From the NCBI GenBank assembly GCA_963575745.1, contig CAUYUJ010007491.1, positions 90,102 through 154,101 of the forward strand: 64,000 nucleotides of DNA, in the 5' to 3' direction. The DNA is from Prorocentrum cordatum (lineage: Eukaryota > Sar > Dinophyceae > Prorocentrales > Prorocentraceae). The position numbers and the translations under genes are program-made. Positions 19,838-29,477 of the stretch are shown piece after piece. The stretch's first letter is position 1. Each line of letters starts with the position of its first letter. The notes under the pieces were generated by a model. It did no database searches. It was not told where the DNA came from and saw nothing but the letters and a program-made list of their open reading frames with translations.

Positions 19838-20338
19838 TTAGCGAGGGTGTTGCAGACTGCTAGGGCCCAGGGGTTCTTCGAGCGGGAAGTCGTGGGACAC
19901 CAATTCGTTCCAGGTGGAGGCCTGCCAGATTCCCTTGACAGACTCGTGATGGTATGCAACAGTGCCGAGGTGGGAGCAGGCCTTGATGAAGCTCTCGATG
20001 TTACCGTGGAGCCTGCGGATGTCCTGCGCGGTAGGGTGGTGCGCCTTCCCGAAGCTGTGTCTCAGCCTAAACAAACAAGCGGAAGCGCCGACACCATCAT
20101 TCGAGCGGACTGGATTTTTGCATTGCAGCGCAAAGGCTCCCAAGGAGAGAGTTGAGCGGGGAAAACCATCAGGATAAACAATAAGAGCGTAGCCGAGACG
20201 AGAAGAGCAGAGCCGAGGAAAGAGAAGTCGAAACCAACTGCAGAAAAAGCGAGGGCGAACGGCAAAACAACGGGCAAACTTTGCCCGAATGCAAGCAACC
20301 CGAATGAAACTAACAGTGAGCTGGGCCAGCGCAGACAC
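19838..20338 (-). CDS. Hypothetical minus-strand ORF, 166 codons
   Basis: The C-terminal half is non-repetitive and protein-like (HGNIESFIKACSHLGTVAYH, GIWQASTWNELVSHDFPLEE); the N-terminal part is Arg and Phe rich. Minus-strand peptide continues in another frame to about 19720 (HQCAVCALSEDLTGAEIG). It could be an exon rather than a whole gene. No family is recognised. Bases 20339-20700 hold nothing recognised. Confidence 0.25.
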   Translation of the reverse strand: MSALAQLTVSFIRVACIRAKFARCFAVRPRFFCSWFRLLFPRLCSSRLGYALIVYPDGFPRSTLSLGAFALQCKNPVRSNDGVGASACLFRLRHSFGKAHHPTAQDIRRLHGNIESFIKACSHLGTVAYHHESVKGIWQASTWNELVSHDFPLEEPLGPSSLQHPR

Positions 20339-20705
20339 AACATTCGCGTGACTACAGAAGTGCTGTAGTCACTAGCATGTTTGCCAAGGTCCGATGCCTC
20401 CCGCATGTGCCACATCCCTTTTCAGCCAGATCACCCCTGGTCTCCTTCGGGATGGCTTGCCTCAGGGCAAGAAATTTGCGTGGCTGCAAAACGCTATGTG
20501 GTTAGGCAACCTTTCTGCCCTGAGGCAAACATCCCGAAGAAGGCAAAGAGCAAGCCAGGACAGCGCAGACGCAACATTTGGAGCAGAAGCGACGAGGTGG
20601 GCAGACCCGCAGCGGCGAAGTGACCAGACGAGAAGGACGAGGTGAAATCCACTGGCCCCCTCTTGCCGGGGGTGAAAAGGCGTGTGTGATGATGGCTTAT
20701 CACCC

Positions 20706-20992
20706 CTGCCCCTTTCCCCCTCCCCTGGAGTCCCAAATCCAGTGAAACGGTTGAGGAAATCAAGGAAGCAACACTCCCCCCTCCCCCCGCAGTTCAAAGT
20801 TGGCACGTATACGCATCACTGGTCCGACGCTCAAGCTCGGGAGATCCGAGCCCAACACTGCATTTGGGGGGAGGGGGGGGGAGTTCACACCATATGTTAT
20901 GCGTGAGTGTTGCTTAATTGTTTCCGACACCTGGATGATTGCCTGTCGCGCCTGCCCTTTTTCCCCTCCCCTGGAGTCCCAAATCCAGTGAA
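20706..20992 (+). repeat. Pair of 38-bp direct repeats
   Basis: CCCCTCCCCTGGAGTCCCAA and ATCCAGTGAAA occur near 20720 and again near 20966, in the same orientation. Confidence 0.6.
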
Positions 20993-21089
20993 AGGAGGGC
21001 GGGGAGGAGGGTACGGGGGCCGAGCTCCCGAACGCACCTCCAGGGCCCTCGCAGCCTCAAAATCAACCCTCCGTGGCCGCCAAGATGCC

Positions 21090-21460
21090 CAAGATACATT
21101 CTAAGGTGGTTCCAGAAGGGCCCCGACTCGACAAGAGAGGCCTGATAACGCCCAGGATAGCCCGACGGCGTCAGAAGGCCCCGCAGAAAGAGAGGCTCAA
21201 GAGGCACAAATCAGTATTGTTGCATTCAGTTTTGAATGATTTTGGCGTTCTCGCCTTGGCGGGCGTCTGGAAGCCTAAAAGAGCGCGAGAGAGGCCCTCA
21301 TAATAGCCTGAAACAACCCAAGAGGCCCCCAAGGAAGCTCGGAGACGGCCCAAGAGAGCCCGCCCATAGGAGGCCCAAGAGGCCTCCAAGACAGCGAACA
21401 AAACCGTGAGGAAGGCTTCAAGAAGGGCCCAAAGGAAACTCTAGAAGACCCCGGAGCCCT
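21090..21460 (-). repeat. CCRTCTTGG minisatellite, inverted, with one conserved block
   Basis: CCAAGAGGCC and CCAAGATGCC units on the + strand are the reverse complement of the 8.9-11.3 kb array. The segment near 21200-21270 (CAGTTTTGAATGATTTTGGC) resembles the conserved block seen there. Confidence 0.65.
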
Positions 21461-21769
21461 CCCCCACAACACCACCGCACGCTTTTTCTTTGAGGATGGG
21501 CGGTCGGCAGAATAGCGTGAGCCCCTTGCATAAGGAAGAAGTTGGATCGAGTTCCCCCCGCCCCCCCACATCGGCTCAGGAAGAGCGCATCGAGAGCGCA
21601 ACACAAGAAGACACAGACCAGGAGAGGAGAAGAGGCCACAGTTGAAGCAGCAGGCGGCGCAGAGAATACACAAACCATTGCCCGCCCCAAACCCGATTCA
21701 CTGGCTACCTTAATGAAGCCATCGTCCCATCCTTTCCGAATCGCCGGCCGAGATTAGATGAGATTAGAG

Positions 21770-22490
21770 TGGCCAATGTTTTTCCCGGGCCGAGTTTCTC
21801 TGGCCGAGTTTCTCGGGGGCCCCCAAACGGTGTGGTGACCACTCCGTGTGGTGAGTCGGTGGGGATTCGGGGTCACTGCACGATTTTGGGACTCCGAGGA
21901 TCTCTCGGGCGACATGGGCCTCCAGGGTCCCAAAACCGTGCGGTGACGGACCGTGCGGTGAGGTCTTGTGGGAGGGGATCTCGAGGTCACCGCACGGTCC
22001 GTCACCGCACCGTTTCGGGACTCCAGAGCTTCTCTGGCCGGATTTCCCTGGCCGAGTTTTTCCCTGGCCGAGCTCATCCGGTGCTCACGCTGCAGCCGGG
22101 AGCGCCAGGCGAGATCGGCCGGCCCGGCGTGGCTTCTGGCCGGCCGAGTTCGGCCAGAGTTTTTCTCAGTCCGAGTTCAGACTGGCCGAGTTTCAGCACG
22201 AACGAACTGGGCACGGAAAGAATGGGCACAATGCTTAACAGCAGTCCCTGTTCATTTTGAGCAGGACTGGCTGTCCGCTGTGCCTCGGCCTGTGTCCACT
22301 TGAGACAGAAGGCCCCCTGCCCAACAGCAGCCGCTGTTGGTTTTGGACAACGCTTGTTGTTTGGCATTGTACCCATTGCTTCCGTACCAGTTTCGGGCGT
22401 CCACAGAGTTCAGCCAGCCGAGTTCAGAGTGGCAGAGTTCAGCGGGCCGAGTTCAGTTGGCCGAGCTTGTCCTGGCCGAGCTCAGTCGCG
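21770..22490 (+). repeat. GGCCGAGTT minisatellite, second region
   Basis: Scattered GGCCGAGTTT units around 21790, 22040, 22145, 22185 and 22415-22485, mixed with other repeats. Same family as 12500-13030. Confidence 0.7.
21824..22025. repeat. Duplicated block with a 27-bp-arm hairpin
   Basis: ACCGTGCGGTGACGGACCGT, continuing GCGGTGA, at 21935-21961 is repeated in reverse complement at 21987-22013 with a 25-nt loop. A degenerate version of the block (CGGTGTGGTGACCACTCCGT) lies at 21826-21895. Confidence 0.7.
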
Positions 22491-22499
22491 ACCTCCCGA

Positions 22500-22900
22500 G
22501 GCTCTCTTGGGCCAGCTTGGGGCTCCCTGCAGGCCGTCCAGGGGCCCTGCTGGACTGTCCTGGGCCGCCTGGGGTCCATCTTGGAGGCCTCCAGGACCGC
22601 CTGGAGCTGCAGGAAGCCCCGACAGATGAAGACGCCCAAGCCCTTGAATAACGAAGGGGGGGATCGATGACTCTGCGGCCGCTCCGGCCGACTTGGGGGC
22701 CTCTTGGGCCGTCCCGAGGCCATCATGGATACGCCTTGGGCCTTCTTGGATACGTCTTGGGCCTTCTTGGATACGTCTTGTCGGGCCGTTTGGGCCGTCT
22801 CGAGGCCATCCTGGGCCGCTGTCGGGCCGTTTGGGGCCGCCTTGGATACGTCTCGGGCCTTCTCGGCGGCCTTGGGGGCCTTGGCCGCCTGCCTCGGCCG
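22500..22900 (+). repeat. CCRTCTTGG-type minisatellite
   Basis: GGGCCGTC, CTTGGATACGTCTTGGGC and related units; three near-exact 21-bp copies (CTTCTTGGATACGTCTTGGG) near 22740-22780. Confidence 0.75.
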
Positions 22901-23119
22901 TATGTGGGAGCCTGGGAGCGCGTAGATCCGCCGCTTTTTGGCACGAGGGATCGTTGGCCCGGGAGCGCAGGATCGGGAGCTTCGGGAGGGGAGCTTCGGG
23001 AGGGGGGGGGGGGGGAGCGCAGGATCCACCGCTTTGGCCAGGGAGCCTCGGGAGGGGGGGGGGGGGCGAAGCGTGCAGCGACGCGCGAGCAGGTGGCGTG
23101 GGGCCCTTCGGGGCATTAC

Positions 23120-23251
23120 CCTGGCATCGCTCGGACGGGTGCATTTGTTCCTCGGCGGGGACCATCGAGGAGCATCCTTGATCATTTGGCGAAAAAGCCA
23201 CGCACGAAACCGAAAAAAAACACAGGGAATGGACGTCCGAGCGATGCCAGG
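23120..23251. mobile_element. 132-bp TIR element, family 2, intact copy
   Basis: The 18-bp ends CCTGGCATCGCTCGGACG (23120-23137) and its exact reverse complement (23234-23251) are flanked by TTAC on both sides (23116-23119 and 23252-23255), a 4-bp target duplication. It encodes nothing. It lies about 100 bp upstream of the PPR gene. Confidence 0.85.
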
Positions 23252-23354
23252 TTACAGAAACCCTTCTGGACAACACTTGGCATTCTGCCACGCCTCGACG
23301 GCCCGGGGGGGCCATGGCGGCGGATTACGATCGTGCCCAGCAGGATACATAGCA

Positions 23355-24602
23355 ATGGTGCTCGCGAGGGTGCCAGAGATGAGGCCTACGGCCTGCAGAC
23401 CTTTCATATGTGCCGCAGTGTTCTGTACTGCCGTCTCCGCGTTTCGCCTGGAGTTCATCGCTCCGCCCGCACTTCTGGTCGACACGGAGCTCCGTGTCGA
23501 GTTTTCCCTGTTCCTGCTCGGAGTCTTCATCTATTTCCTCGACGTAGGCACGCAAGCCAAGCGTGCCGTTCCCGCCGAAAAGGGCGCGTCGCCCGAGAGA
23601 CCACACAATGTTGGTCCTGGCAGCTCCAAGAGTCGAGGGGCTCAGCGTGTTTACGACGGCCGGCGGTACAAGTCTGATATGCGTGCCATCGACTGTGCGC
23701 AGAGGTACGGCGTGGACCACACGCTTCCAAAAGTGCTGGAAGTGATGCATGCCTGCGTCAGGCGCGGGCGTGGGGAGGCGGCCCTGAAATTGTTCGATCA
23801 GATGTCAGAGAAGGGGGCGGTTGCCAGCGCACACCTCATCAACAAGACCGTATCAGACAAGTTCTTCCAGCTCGTCGCCGAAGCTCTCGACGACGAACGC
23901 ATTCAAACAGACGGATTGTGGCTTCTTGATTTAGTTCGAGCTCATGGGATCGATCCGTCGCCGAGTATCCAGAAACGTGTGCTGGTTGCGTGGGGGAATC
24001 AGTGTCCAGAGAGCGTGCTTGAATATTTCCTAAAGCTGAAGCGGGCAGGTGTCACCCTCAGCAGATGGGTGTACCACAGCATCGTTGTGGCCCACGAGCG
24101 CTCCGATCCAGAATTCGCCTTGAAGACTTATTTTGAGATGGAGGAGTTAGGAATCAAGCTAACCGGGGCGGCGTACAATGCAGTGTTGGGTGCGTGTGCT
24201 CAGCTTGGCATGCACGACGAGGCCCGAGAGTTGTTCATGAAGATGGTTGACCATGCGGTGGCTCCCAATGCAAAAACGTTTGGCGTCATGATGAAAGTCT
24301 ATTCGTCCAGTAACCAACTCGAGAATGCCATTGCCCTCTTCGAGGCTATGCGGGAGCAATCCTTGGAGCCCGATCGCTACGCCTATCATTACGCCATATG
24401 TTCATGCATCACGCTCAAGCGCATGGCATACGCCGGGGAATTGTTCGAAGATGTGGTTCAGAAGAAGGTGCCCCTCTGCACGAGCACGTGCGACCGTCTG
24501 AGTGGAGCGTGCAGAAACATCGGTCGGAACTCTTTGACAAACAGCTCATTACTGATCTCGCGTGGGAGTGAGGACCAAATATTGGACTTGGGAGTAGCGT
24601 AA
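23355..24602 (+). CDS. Pentatricopeptide-repeat (PPR) protein, possibly plastid-targeted
   Basis: PPR proteins bind organelle RNA in a sequence-specific way for editing, splicing or stability. This frame gives 415 residues from the ATG at 23355; a second ATG at 23379 is also possible. About residues 115-400 form tandem helical pairs of about 35 residues, shown by ALKLFDQMSEKG, VLEYFLKLKRAGV, ALKTYFEMEELGI, AYNAVLGACAQLGMHDEARE, LFMKMVDHAVAPNAKTFGVM and AIALFEAMREQSLEPDRYAY. The N-terminus has two hydrophobic stretches (about residues 13-27 and 48-62, the latter FSLFLLGVFIYFL) with LEFIAPP between. That resembles the signal peptide plus stop-transfer leader of peridinin-plastid proteins, but targeting is inferred. 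The gene is intronless. The frame extends upstream through a transposon, so that part is not used. It is the clearest cellular gene in the window. Confidence 0.85.
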   Translation: MVLARVPEMRPTACRPFICAAVFCTAVSAFRLEFIAPPALLVDTELRVEFSLFLLGVFIYFLDVGTQAKRAVPAEKGASPERPHNVGPGSSKSRGAQRVYDGRRYKSDMRAIDCAQRYGVDHTLPKVLEVMHACVRRGRGEAALKLFDQMSEKGAVASAHLINKTVSDKFFQLVAEALDDERIQTDGLWLLDLVRAHGIDPSPSIQKRVLVAWGNQCPESVLEYFLKLKRAGVTLSRWVYHSIVVAHERSDPEFALKTYFEMEELGIKLTGAAYNAVLGACAQLGMHDEARELFMKMVDHAVAPNAKTFGVMMKVYSSSNQLENAIALFEAMREQSLEPDRYAYHYAICSCITLKRMAYAGELFEDVVQKKVPLCTSTCDRLSGACRNIGRNSLTNSSLLISRGSEDQILDLGVA

Positions 24603-25180
24603 GGTTAACGGCGAAGTTGCCATTCAAATGGTCAGGGTAAAGCGTAGCAAGCTCTACGTTGCAGCAGTCTGGTATGACGGCCGCCAGATCAGGGGATCGT
24701 AGCATAAGTTTACGTTTGTGCTGCGCTCTGTCCCTGATGTTGGCCATGGTGTGAACTCTCACAATCGCTGACAGTGTGTGAGCAGTTGGTGTACGATGCC
24801 GCTTCAGCTGTTGGCCCTTGGGGTCACTAAGAGCCTGACAATGGCATGGCACACTAGTTTCACGATCTGTGTGTGGGAGTGTGGGAGTGTGTTTGTGCGG
24901 AGATATCCCGCCACTGCCCGAAGCGAGCACAACAGCGCAACAACGCTAGTGCGGTGCCGCATCTTTTTCCCGTGTTCGCGAGTCCCACGCGCGTCTCAAT
25001 GATGTCGTCGACGGAGTCTTCTTTTGCAAGGCGCCCAATTCAACGCAATCCTTCTTGCACACATGTCCTTTCGGATGCAAGGTTTCCTCGTTATGAAGAT
25101 CTTGCTCGGGAACCGTCGTCGCGATGCGTCGCGCCCTCGCCCAGACCTGTGGGCGCTTCAACTGTCGATTCCGATTCGGA
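24603..25180. other. Downstream region of the PPR gene, nothing recognised
   Basis: Complex, less GC-rich sequence. It presumably includes the 3' UTR. No gene or repeat was identified. Confidence 0.4.
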
Positions 25181-25189
25181 TCCAAAGAC

Positions 25190-25266
25190 ACATCATCGTT
25201 ATCACCATCATCGCAGTCATTACCATCATCATGTTGCCGCCATCATCGTCGTCATCATCATCGTGA
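25190..25266 (+). repeat. Imperfect (ATC)n tract
   Basis: CATCATCGTCATC units. Bases 25267-25745 after it hold nothing recognised. Confidence 0.8.
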
Positions 25267-25745
25267 TCTGGCCATCATCATCGCATAGGCATGCCCATCA
25301 GGGCTCTCGAGCGCGTGGTGGTACGGCTCGGATGCAGCACGCCGCGTCCGCGCTCCACGACGTGCTGTTTTGTGCGTTGAGTTGCACTGCTGTGTATACG
25401 TCAGTCGGGCGTTCTTGAAACGGCCTCGCCCTCGGCGCGTCCCGCCCTCGGCAGAAGCCGGCGGAAGGCCCGCCGAAGCTGGCGGAAGTAACACGGTGGC
25501 GGTTCCGCTGGCGAATGTTGGCGAAAGTGAGATATGTGACCCCGAGAGGTGCAGATTCCCTTCAGCTTCAGGGTTTCTGGAGCGGGTGTCTTCGTTTTCG
25601 CGCAGTCCCACGGTTTCGTGGCGCTTCGCGTGCCCCTGCTAGCCCATCGTTGACCGACTCCTAGGGGAGCTGCCCTGAGCATCGAAGTCTCGGAGCACGT
25701 AGTGAAACAGGGATGGGGGCCTCCGCCCCGTCGCCTTCATACTGT

Positions 25746-25777
25746 GAAGGCCTTACGGCCGGTGCCGCCGACCCTGA
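25746..25777 (+). repeat. Conserved 32-bp motif, copy 1
   Basis: GAAGGCCTTACGGCCGGTGC then CGCCGACCCTGA. It also occurs at 55196-55227 and 61252-61283. A GGA tract follows about 80 bp downstream. Confidence 0.75.
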
Positions 25778-25854
25778 AGGTTTTGGCCGTCGATGGCGAC
25801 GGGACGTGTGATCACAGGAAGGAGCTAAAGGACAACGTGACAGGGTAGGCGGAG

Positions 25855-25972
25855 GAAGAGGAGGAGATGGAGGAGGAGGAGGAGGAGGAGGGGGAGGAGG
25901 AGGAGGAGGAGGAGGAGGAGGGGAAGGAGGAGGAGGAGGAGGAGGAGGAGGAGGAGGAGGAGGAGGGGGAGG
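25855..25972 (+). repeat. (GGA)n tract
   Basis: GAG triplets with GGG, AAG and ATG interruptions. Confidence 0.95.
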
Positions 25973-25984
25973 ATATCCCCCTTC

Positions 25985-26150
25985 GCATCTTCTGCCGTTT
26001 GCAGGAGGGCCTCCCGTGCGGGGCAGCGCGAAGGCCCGCACGGCAGGGGAGAGGCGCGAAGGGACCAGCAGTCGGTCAGCAAGGCATTCGCTTCTGGCGA
26101 CGGCCATCTCTTGAATCTCTCTGGGGGCTCGTGGGGCCATCTCTAGATCA
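25985..26150 (-). CDS. Coding-like minus-strand island beside a GGA tract
   Basis: The minus frame reads REIQEMAVARSECLADRLLV then PSRLSPAVRAFALPRTGG, a balanced composition. It may be an exon. No family is recognised. Confidence 0.2.
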
Positions 26151-26160
26151 GGAGCGAGAG

Positions 26161-26288
26161 AAGGACGTACATGTGCATGAATCCACGCTGGTTTCGAGAG
26201 CACGCATGGCACAAATGTTCGTATAGCGCGGCCGGTCTCGCGAATCGAGGGGCCGTGTTCATGTACATAGCTGGGTGCGTACGTCCTT
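26161..26288. mobile_element. 128-bp TIR element, family 3, copy 2
   Basis: AAGGACGTAC at 26161-26170 and its exact inverse GTACGTCCTT at 26279-26288 bound sequence shared with 14333-14476. No target duplication was identified. Confidence 0.65.
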
Positions 26289-26301
26289 TGTGGGCTTCCT
26301 A

Positions 26302-26459
26302 CTAGAGGAACGCATAATGACATGAACATAAAAATTCAGAGGTCCGCGCGGATTTCTCGGATCGGCGCTGGAGGCGCCGCCTGGGGGGTCCAGCGCGGAT
26401 CCGAGAAATCCGCGCTGACCTCCGAGTTTGTATGTTTATGTCGTTCTTCGTTCCCCTAA
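26302..26459. mobile_element. 158-bp foldback element
   Basis: Arms of about 70 bp pair with few mismatches. The inner part GCGCGGATTTCTCGGATC pairs with GATCCGAGAAATCCGCGC, and the outer parts GAGGAACG and GACATGAACATA pair with TATGTTTATGTC and CGTTCCCC. The centre (GGCGCCGCCTGGGG) is unpaired. Confidence 0.75.
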
Positions 26460-26524
26460 GCTGGGAGGTCATAGCCGCTCAGACATGTCGCCAATGCGCC
26501 TTGCGGGCTTGGGGGGGCCCGGGC

Positions 26525-26760
26525 CCCCGGAGCCGCCCAAGATGCCCCCAAGAGGACCTCAGGACGGCACCGAGAAGCTCCCAAGATCGTCTCTGACGTC
26601 CCGCGAGGTCTGCAAACGCCTCTTAAGAGACCCCAGGACGGCCCGAGAGGTCTCCAAGCCGACCGACAGAGCCCCCAGAAAAGCACAACATTCTCCAGAG
26701 AGGGCTCCCAAACGGGGCCAGCAGACCAGCATTCTGCACAAAGCCCCAAAGGGACCAGCA
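26525..26760 (-). repeat. CCRTCTTGG minisatellite, inverted
   Basis: CCCAAGATGCCCCCAAGAGG and similar + strand units. Confidence 0.7.
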
Positions 26761-26799
26761 AGAGAGCCAATTATCCTGCTTCACCACGTCTTCGCTCCC

Positions 26800-26801
26800 T
26801 G

Positions 26802-26840
<39 letters not shown>
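26800..26840 (+). repeat. (CTG)n tract
   Basis: About 13 TGC/CTG triplets. Confidence 0.9.
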
Positions 26841-26841
<1 letters not shown>

Positions 26842-27189
26842 CCTCCTTCCCCGCTTCCGAGACCCGTCAACCGATGTGGTGACCAAGACGACGGCGGCAG
26901 TAGCTGCCAGCTCCTTGCAACCCAGCGCGCGCGCCACCAGAAGTCGATCCGCTCAACTCCGTGGATTTAAGCCACGGGTCCATGCCAGTGTATGTATACA
27001 CAGTGATCGCGATCTTAGTGCAGTTCTGAGGCATGTGCGGGCGGTTTTGGCTAGACATGTGCGCTCGTTGGGCGGGTACGTGCGCGGCACGTGGCCCGCA
27101 TGTGCGGATGTTTTTTCCCCACATCCAAAGTGGGGTTCTTGTTTTCTCTGCACACCCCGCGCAGGAACACTCACCCCACCCCCTCTCCT

Positions 27190-27322
27190 CTTCTGCCTTC
27201 GCACACTCACTCACTCACTCATCATCATCACCACTCACTCACACTCACACTCACTCACACTCTCTCATCATCAACATCAGCATCATCACTCGCGCTCTCT
27301 CACACGCTCAGTCACTCACATA

Positions 27323-27390
<68 letters not shown>

Positions 27391-27392
27391 CT
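27190..27392 (+). repeat. (ACTC)n then (ATC)n microsatellites
   Basis: CACTCACTCACTC followed by a long ATCATC run at 27323-27390. Confidence 0.9.
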
Positions 27393-27431
27393 CGCACTCT
27401 GTCACATGCTCACTCATTCACATATTCACCT

Positions 27432-27895
27432 GGAGGAAGTCTCAGGCGGGAGTTCGTCTGTGAGTGAATTGTGAGGAAGTCTCAGGCGGGAGCCCCCTCC
27501 CTATGGGGCCCGCAGATCATGTTGGTAATCCGAGCAGGTCATCCAAACCCTGTAACTGTCATCACTTTTGGGCTCCTCAAGCTTGAGTACGGAGGAAGTC
27601 TCAGGCGGGAGCCTCGTTTGTGAGTGAATTGCGAGGAAGTCACAGGCGGGAACCCCTCCCTATGGGGCCCGCGCTTCATGTTGGTAATCCGAGCGGGTCA
27701 TCCAAACCCTGTAACTGTCGTCACTTTTGGGCTCTTCAGGCCTGAATTTGGAGGAAGTCTCAGGCGGGAGCCTCGTCTGTGAGTGAATTGTGAGGAAGTC
27801 TCAGGCGGGAGCCCCCTCCCTATGGGGCCCGCAGATCATGTTGGTAATCCGAGCGGGTCATCCAAACCTTGTAACTGTCGTCACTTTTGGGCTCT
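27432..27895 (+). repeat. 159-bp tandem repeat, about 2.9 copies
   Basis: Units start at 27432, 27591 and 27750. Each contains GAGGAAGTCTCAGGCGGGAG twice, CCCTATGGGGCCCGC, CATGTTGGTAATCCGAGC and GTAACTGTCGTCACTTTTGG. The GTGAGGAAGTCTCAGGCG core also appears in the 3' part of the composite element at 41270-43185. Confidence 0.9.
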
Positions 27896-27902
27896 CGCGC
27901 TG

Positions 27903-28150
27903 CCAGAACGCCATTCCCGGGCCACATTGTGCATGCCCGGAGCCAACTGTAGGCCACTTCGTGTTCTTCGTGTTCCCAGAACATCATTCCCGGGCCACAT
28001 TTTCAAACCCCGGAGCCAACTGTAGGCCACTTCGTGTTCTTCCTGTTCCCAGAACACCATACCCGGGCCACATTCTGGATGTCCGGAGCCAACTGTAGGC
28101 CACTTTGTGTTCGTCGTGTTCCCAGAGCGTCATTCCCGGGCCACATTTGT
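27903..28150 (+). repeat. 73-bp tandem repeat, about 3.4 copies
   Basis: Units start at 27903, 27976, 28049 and 28122, with CCAGAAC, CATTCCCGGGCCACATT, CGGAGCCAACTGTAGGCCAC and TTCGTGTTCTTCGTGTTC. Confidence 0.9.
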
Positions 28151-28290
28151 GAATTTCGAATCCGAGGAGGGTCCTCGGAATTCGTATGCCTGTCGTCACT
28201 TTTGGGTCCCCGCGGCCTGAATATGGCTGTCATGGGCCTGCTTGCTCCAAAGGGCGACTGAGGAGCTGACGACGACGACGACGAGACAGC

Positions 28291-28712
28291 GGCCGGGCGC
28301 AGGGGTAACCTCTTGTGTCCGGGCCGGGGGTGGTGACCCATCCTCGGCCGAATCGGGGGCAGGGGTAACCTCTTGTCTCCGGGTCGCCGGTGGCGACCCA
28401 TCGGCGGCCGAATCGGGCGCAGGGGTAGCCCCTTGCGTCCGGGCTGGGGGTGGTAACCCATCCTCGGCCGAATCGGGGGCAGGGGTAACCCCTTGTCTCC
28501 GGGCCGCCGGTGGTCAGCCATCGGCGGCCGAATCGGGCGCAGGGGTAGCCCCTTGCATCCGGGCTGGGGGTGGTAACCCATCCTCGGCCGAATCGGGGGC
28601 AGGGGTAACCCCTTGTCTCCGGGCCGCCGGTGGTAACCCATCGGCGGCCGAATCGGGGGCAGGGGTAGCCCCTTGCGTCCGGGCCGGGGGTGGGAACCCA
28701 TCCTCGGCCGAA
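28291..28712 (+). repeat. 60-bp tandem repeat, 7 copies, alternating as 120-bp dimers
   Basis: AGGGGTARCC recurs every 60 bp (28301, 28361, 28421 and on to 28661). Two variants alternate: one with GGGGGTGGT...CATCCTCGGC, the other with GCCGGTGGT...CATCGGCGGC. Since 60 is divisible by three, 20-residue repeat peptides are open on both strands (+ 28242-28931; - 28926-28003). Neither is accepted as a gene. Confidence 0.9.
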
Positions 28713-29075
28713 ATCTTCGCACATTACATGTATTTCCCTCGCGGCACATTACATATATTTCCCTCGGCGGGGTTGTCCCACGGCTGCGCGACGTGGCCAT
28801 TAGAGAATGCGCCTGTGCTGGCCGAGGCGGCGACGGCGCCGAGGAAAACCGACTGTGCGCTCGTGCAATGGAAAGGCGAGGCGGTGGCGGGGCGCGAACA
28901 AAACAGGAGGGCGAGGTCGGGGGCAACGTAGGGAGCGGGGGGAGGGCCCGCGCCAGGGCGAGAAGAAATATACGCAGAAGAGACAGTCAGGACGCCTCAA
29001 CCACGAGGACGACGGTGAGCGTTTTTTCCAGATTCGCCCAGAGGATTCTCATGTGGGGTCCTTCCGTCGGAGTAA
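28713..29075. other. Flank between the 60-bp array and the copia element
   Basis: Two near copies of GCACATTACATRTATTTCCC near 28728 and 28744, then GC-rich sequence. No gene was recognised. Confidence 0.4.
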
Positions 29076-29080
29076 TATTA

Positions 29081-29259
29081 CGATTAGCGTTTATGCGAAC
29101 GCTCGAATCGCAACTAAGCCATCACAGTTACGGATGAGTGCAAAATGCTGCTACTCCTGCTAATGCCCCTAACCCTCCCTCACTGCATGCTCCCTGAGCT
29201 CACGTTTCAAGCTACACTGCAGAAGACTCAGACCAGGGGAGAGCCAGGATATTCATGCA
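29081..29259 (-). repeat. 3' LTR of the copia element
   Basis: Identical to 36234-36412 except one base (CTACTCCTGC here, CTACTACTGC there). On the element strand it begins TGCATGAATATCC and ends CGCTAATCG, so it lacks the usual CA end. AGCGTT...AACGCT forms a small palindrome near its end. Confidence 0.95.
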
Positions 29260-29477
29260 CTCCTCCTGCTCTCTCGGTGTCTCGTGGCGCCGGGAGAGCA
29301 CCAAGCGCAAGTGCCAAGGTGGGCACCTGCACCCCCGTAGCCCTGCTGGGGTGTTGTGCCGCCGCCCTCGGGGGAGGAGCTGGCTCAAACGCCGCTTCCT
29401 CGCACTGCCGTGGATCTGACCCCAAGGAGCGCGACCGGCCCAAGCTGCGGGCTAGGAGCAGGCACCGTGGCCGCTTC

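Noticed and set aside
22938-23354. N-terminal extension of the PPR frame
   Set aside because: It reads through GC-rich repeats and the 132-bp TIR element, so the start was placed at 23355.
28003-28931. Overlapping 229- and 307-codon frames in the 60-bp array
   Set aside because: Both strands are open because the unit is a multiple of three without stops; not accepted as genes without evidence of codon constraint.
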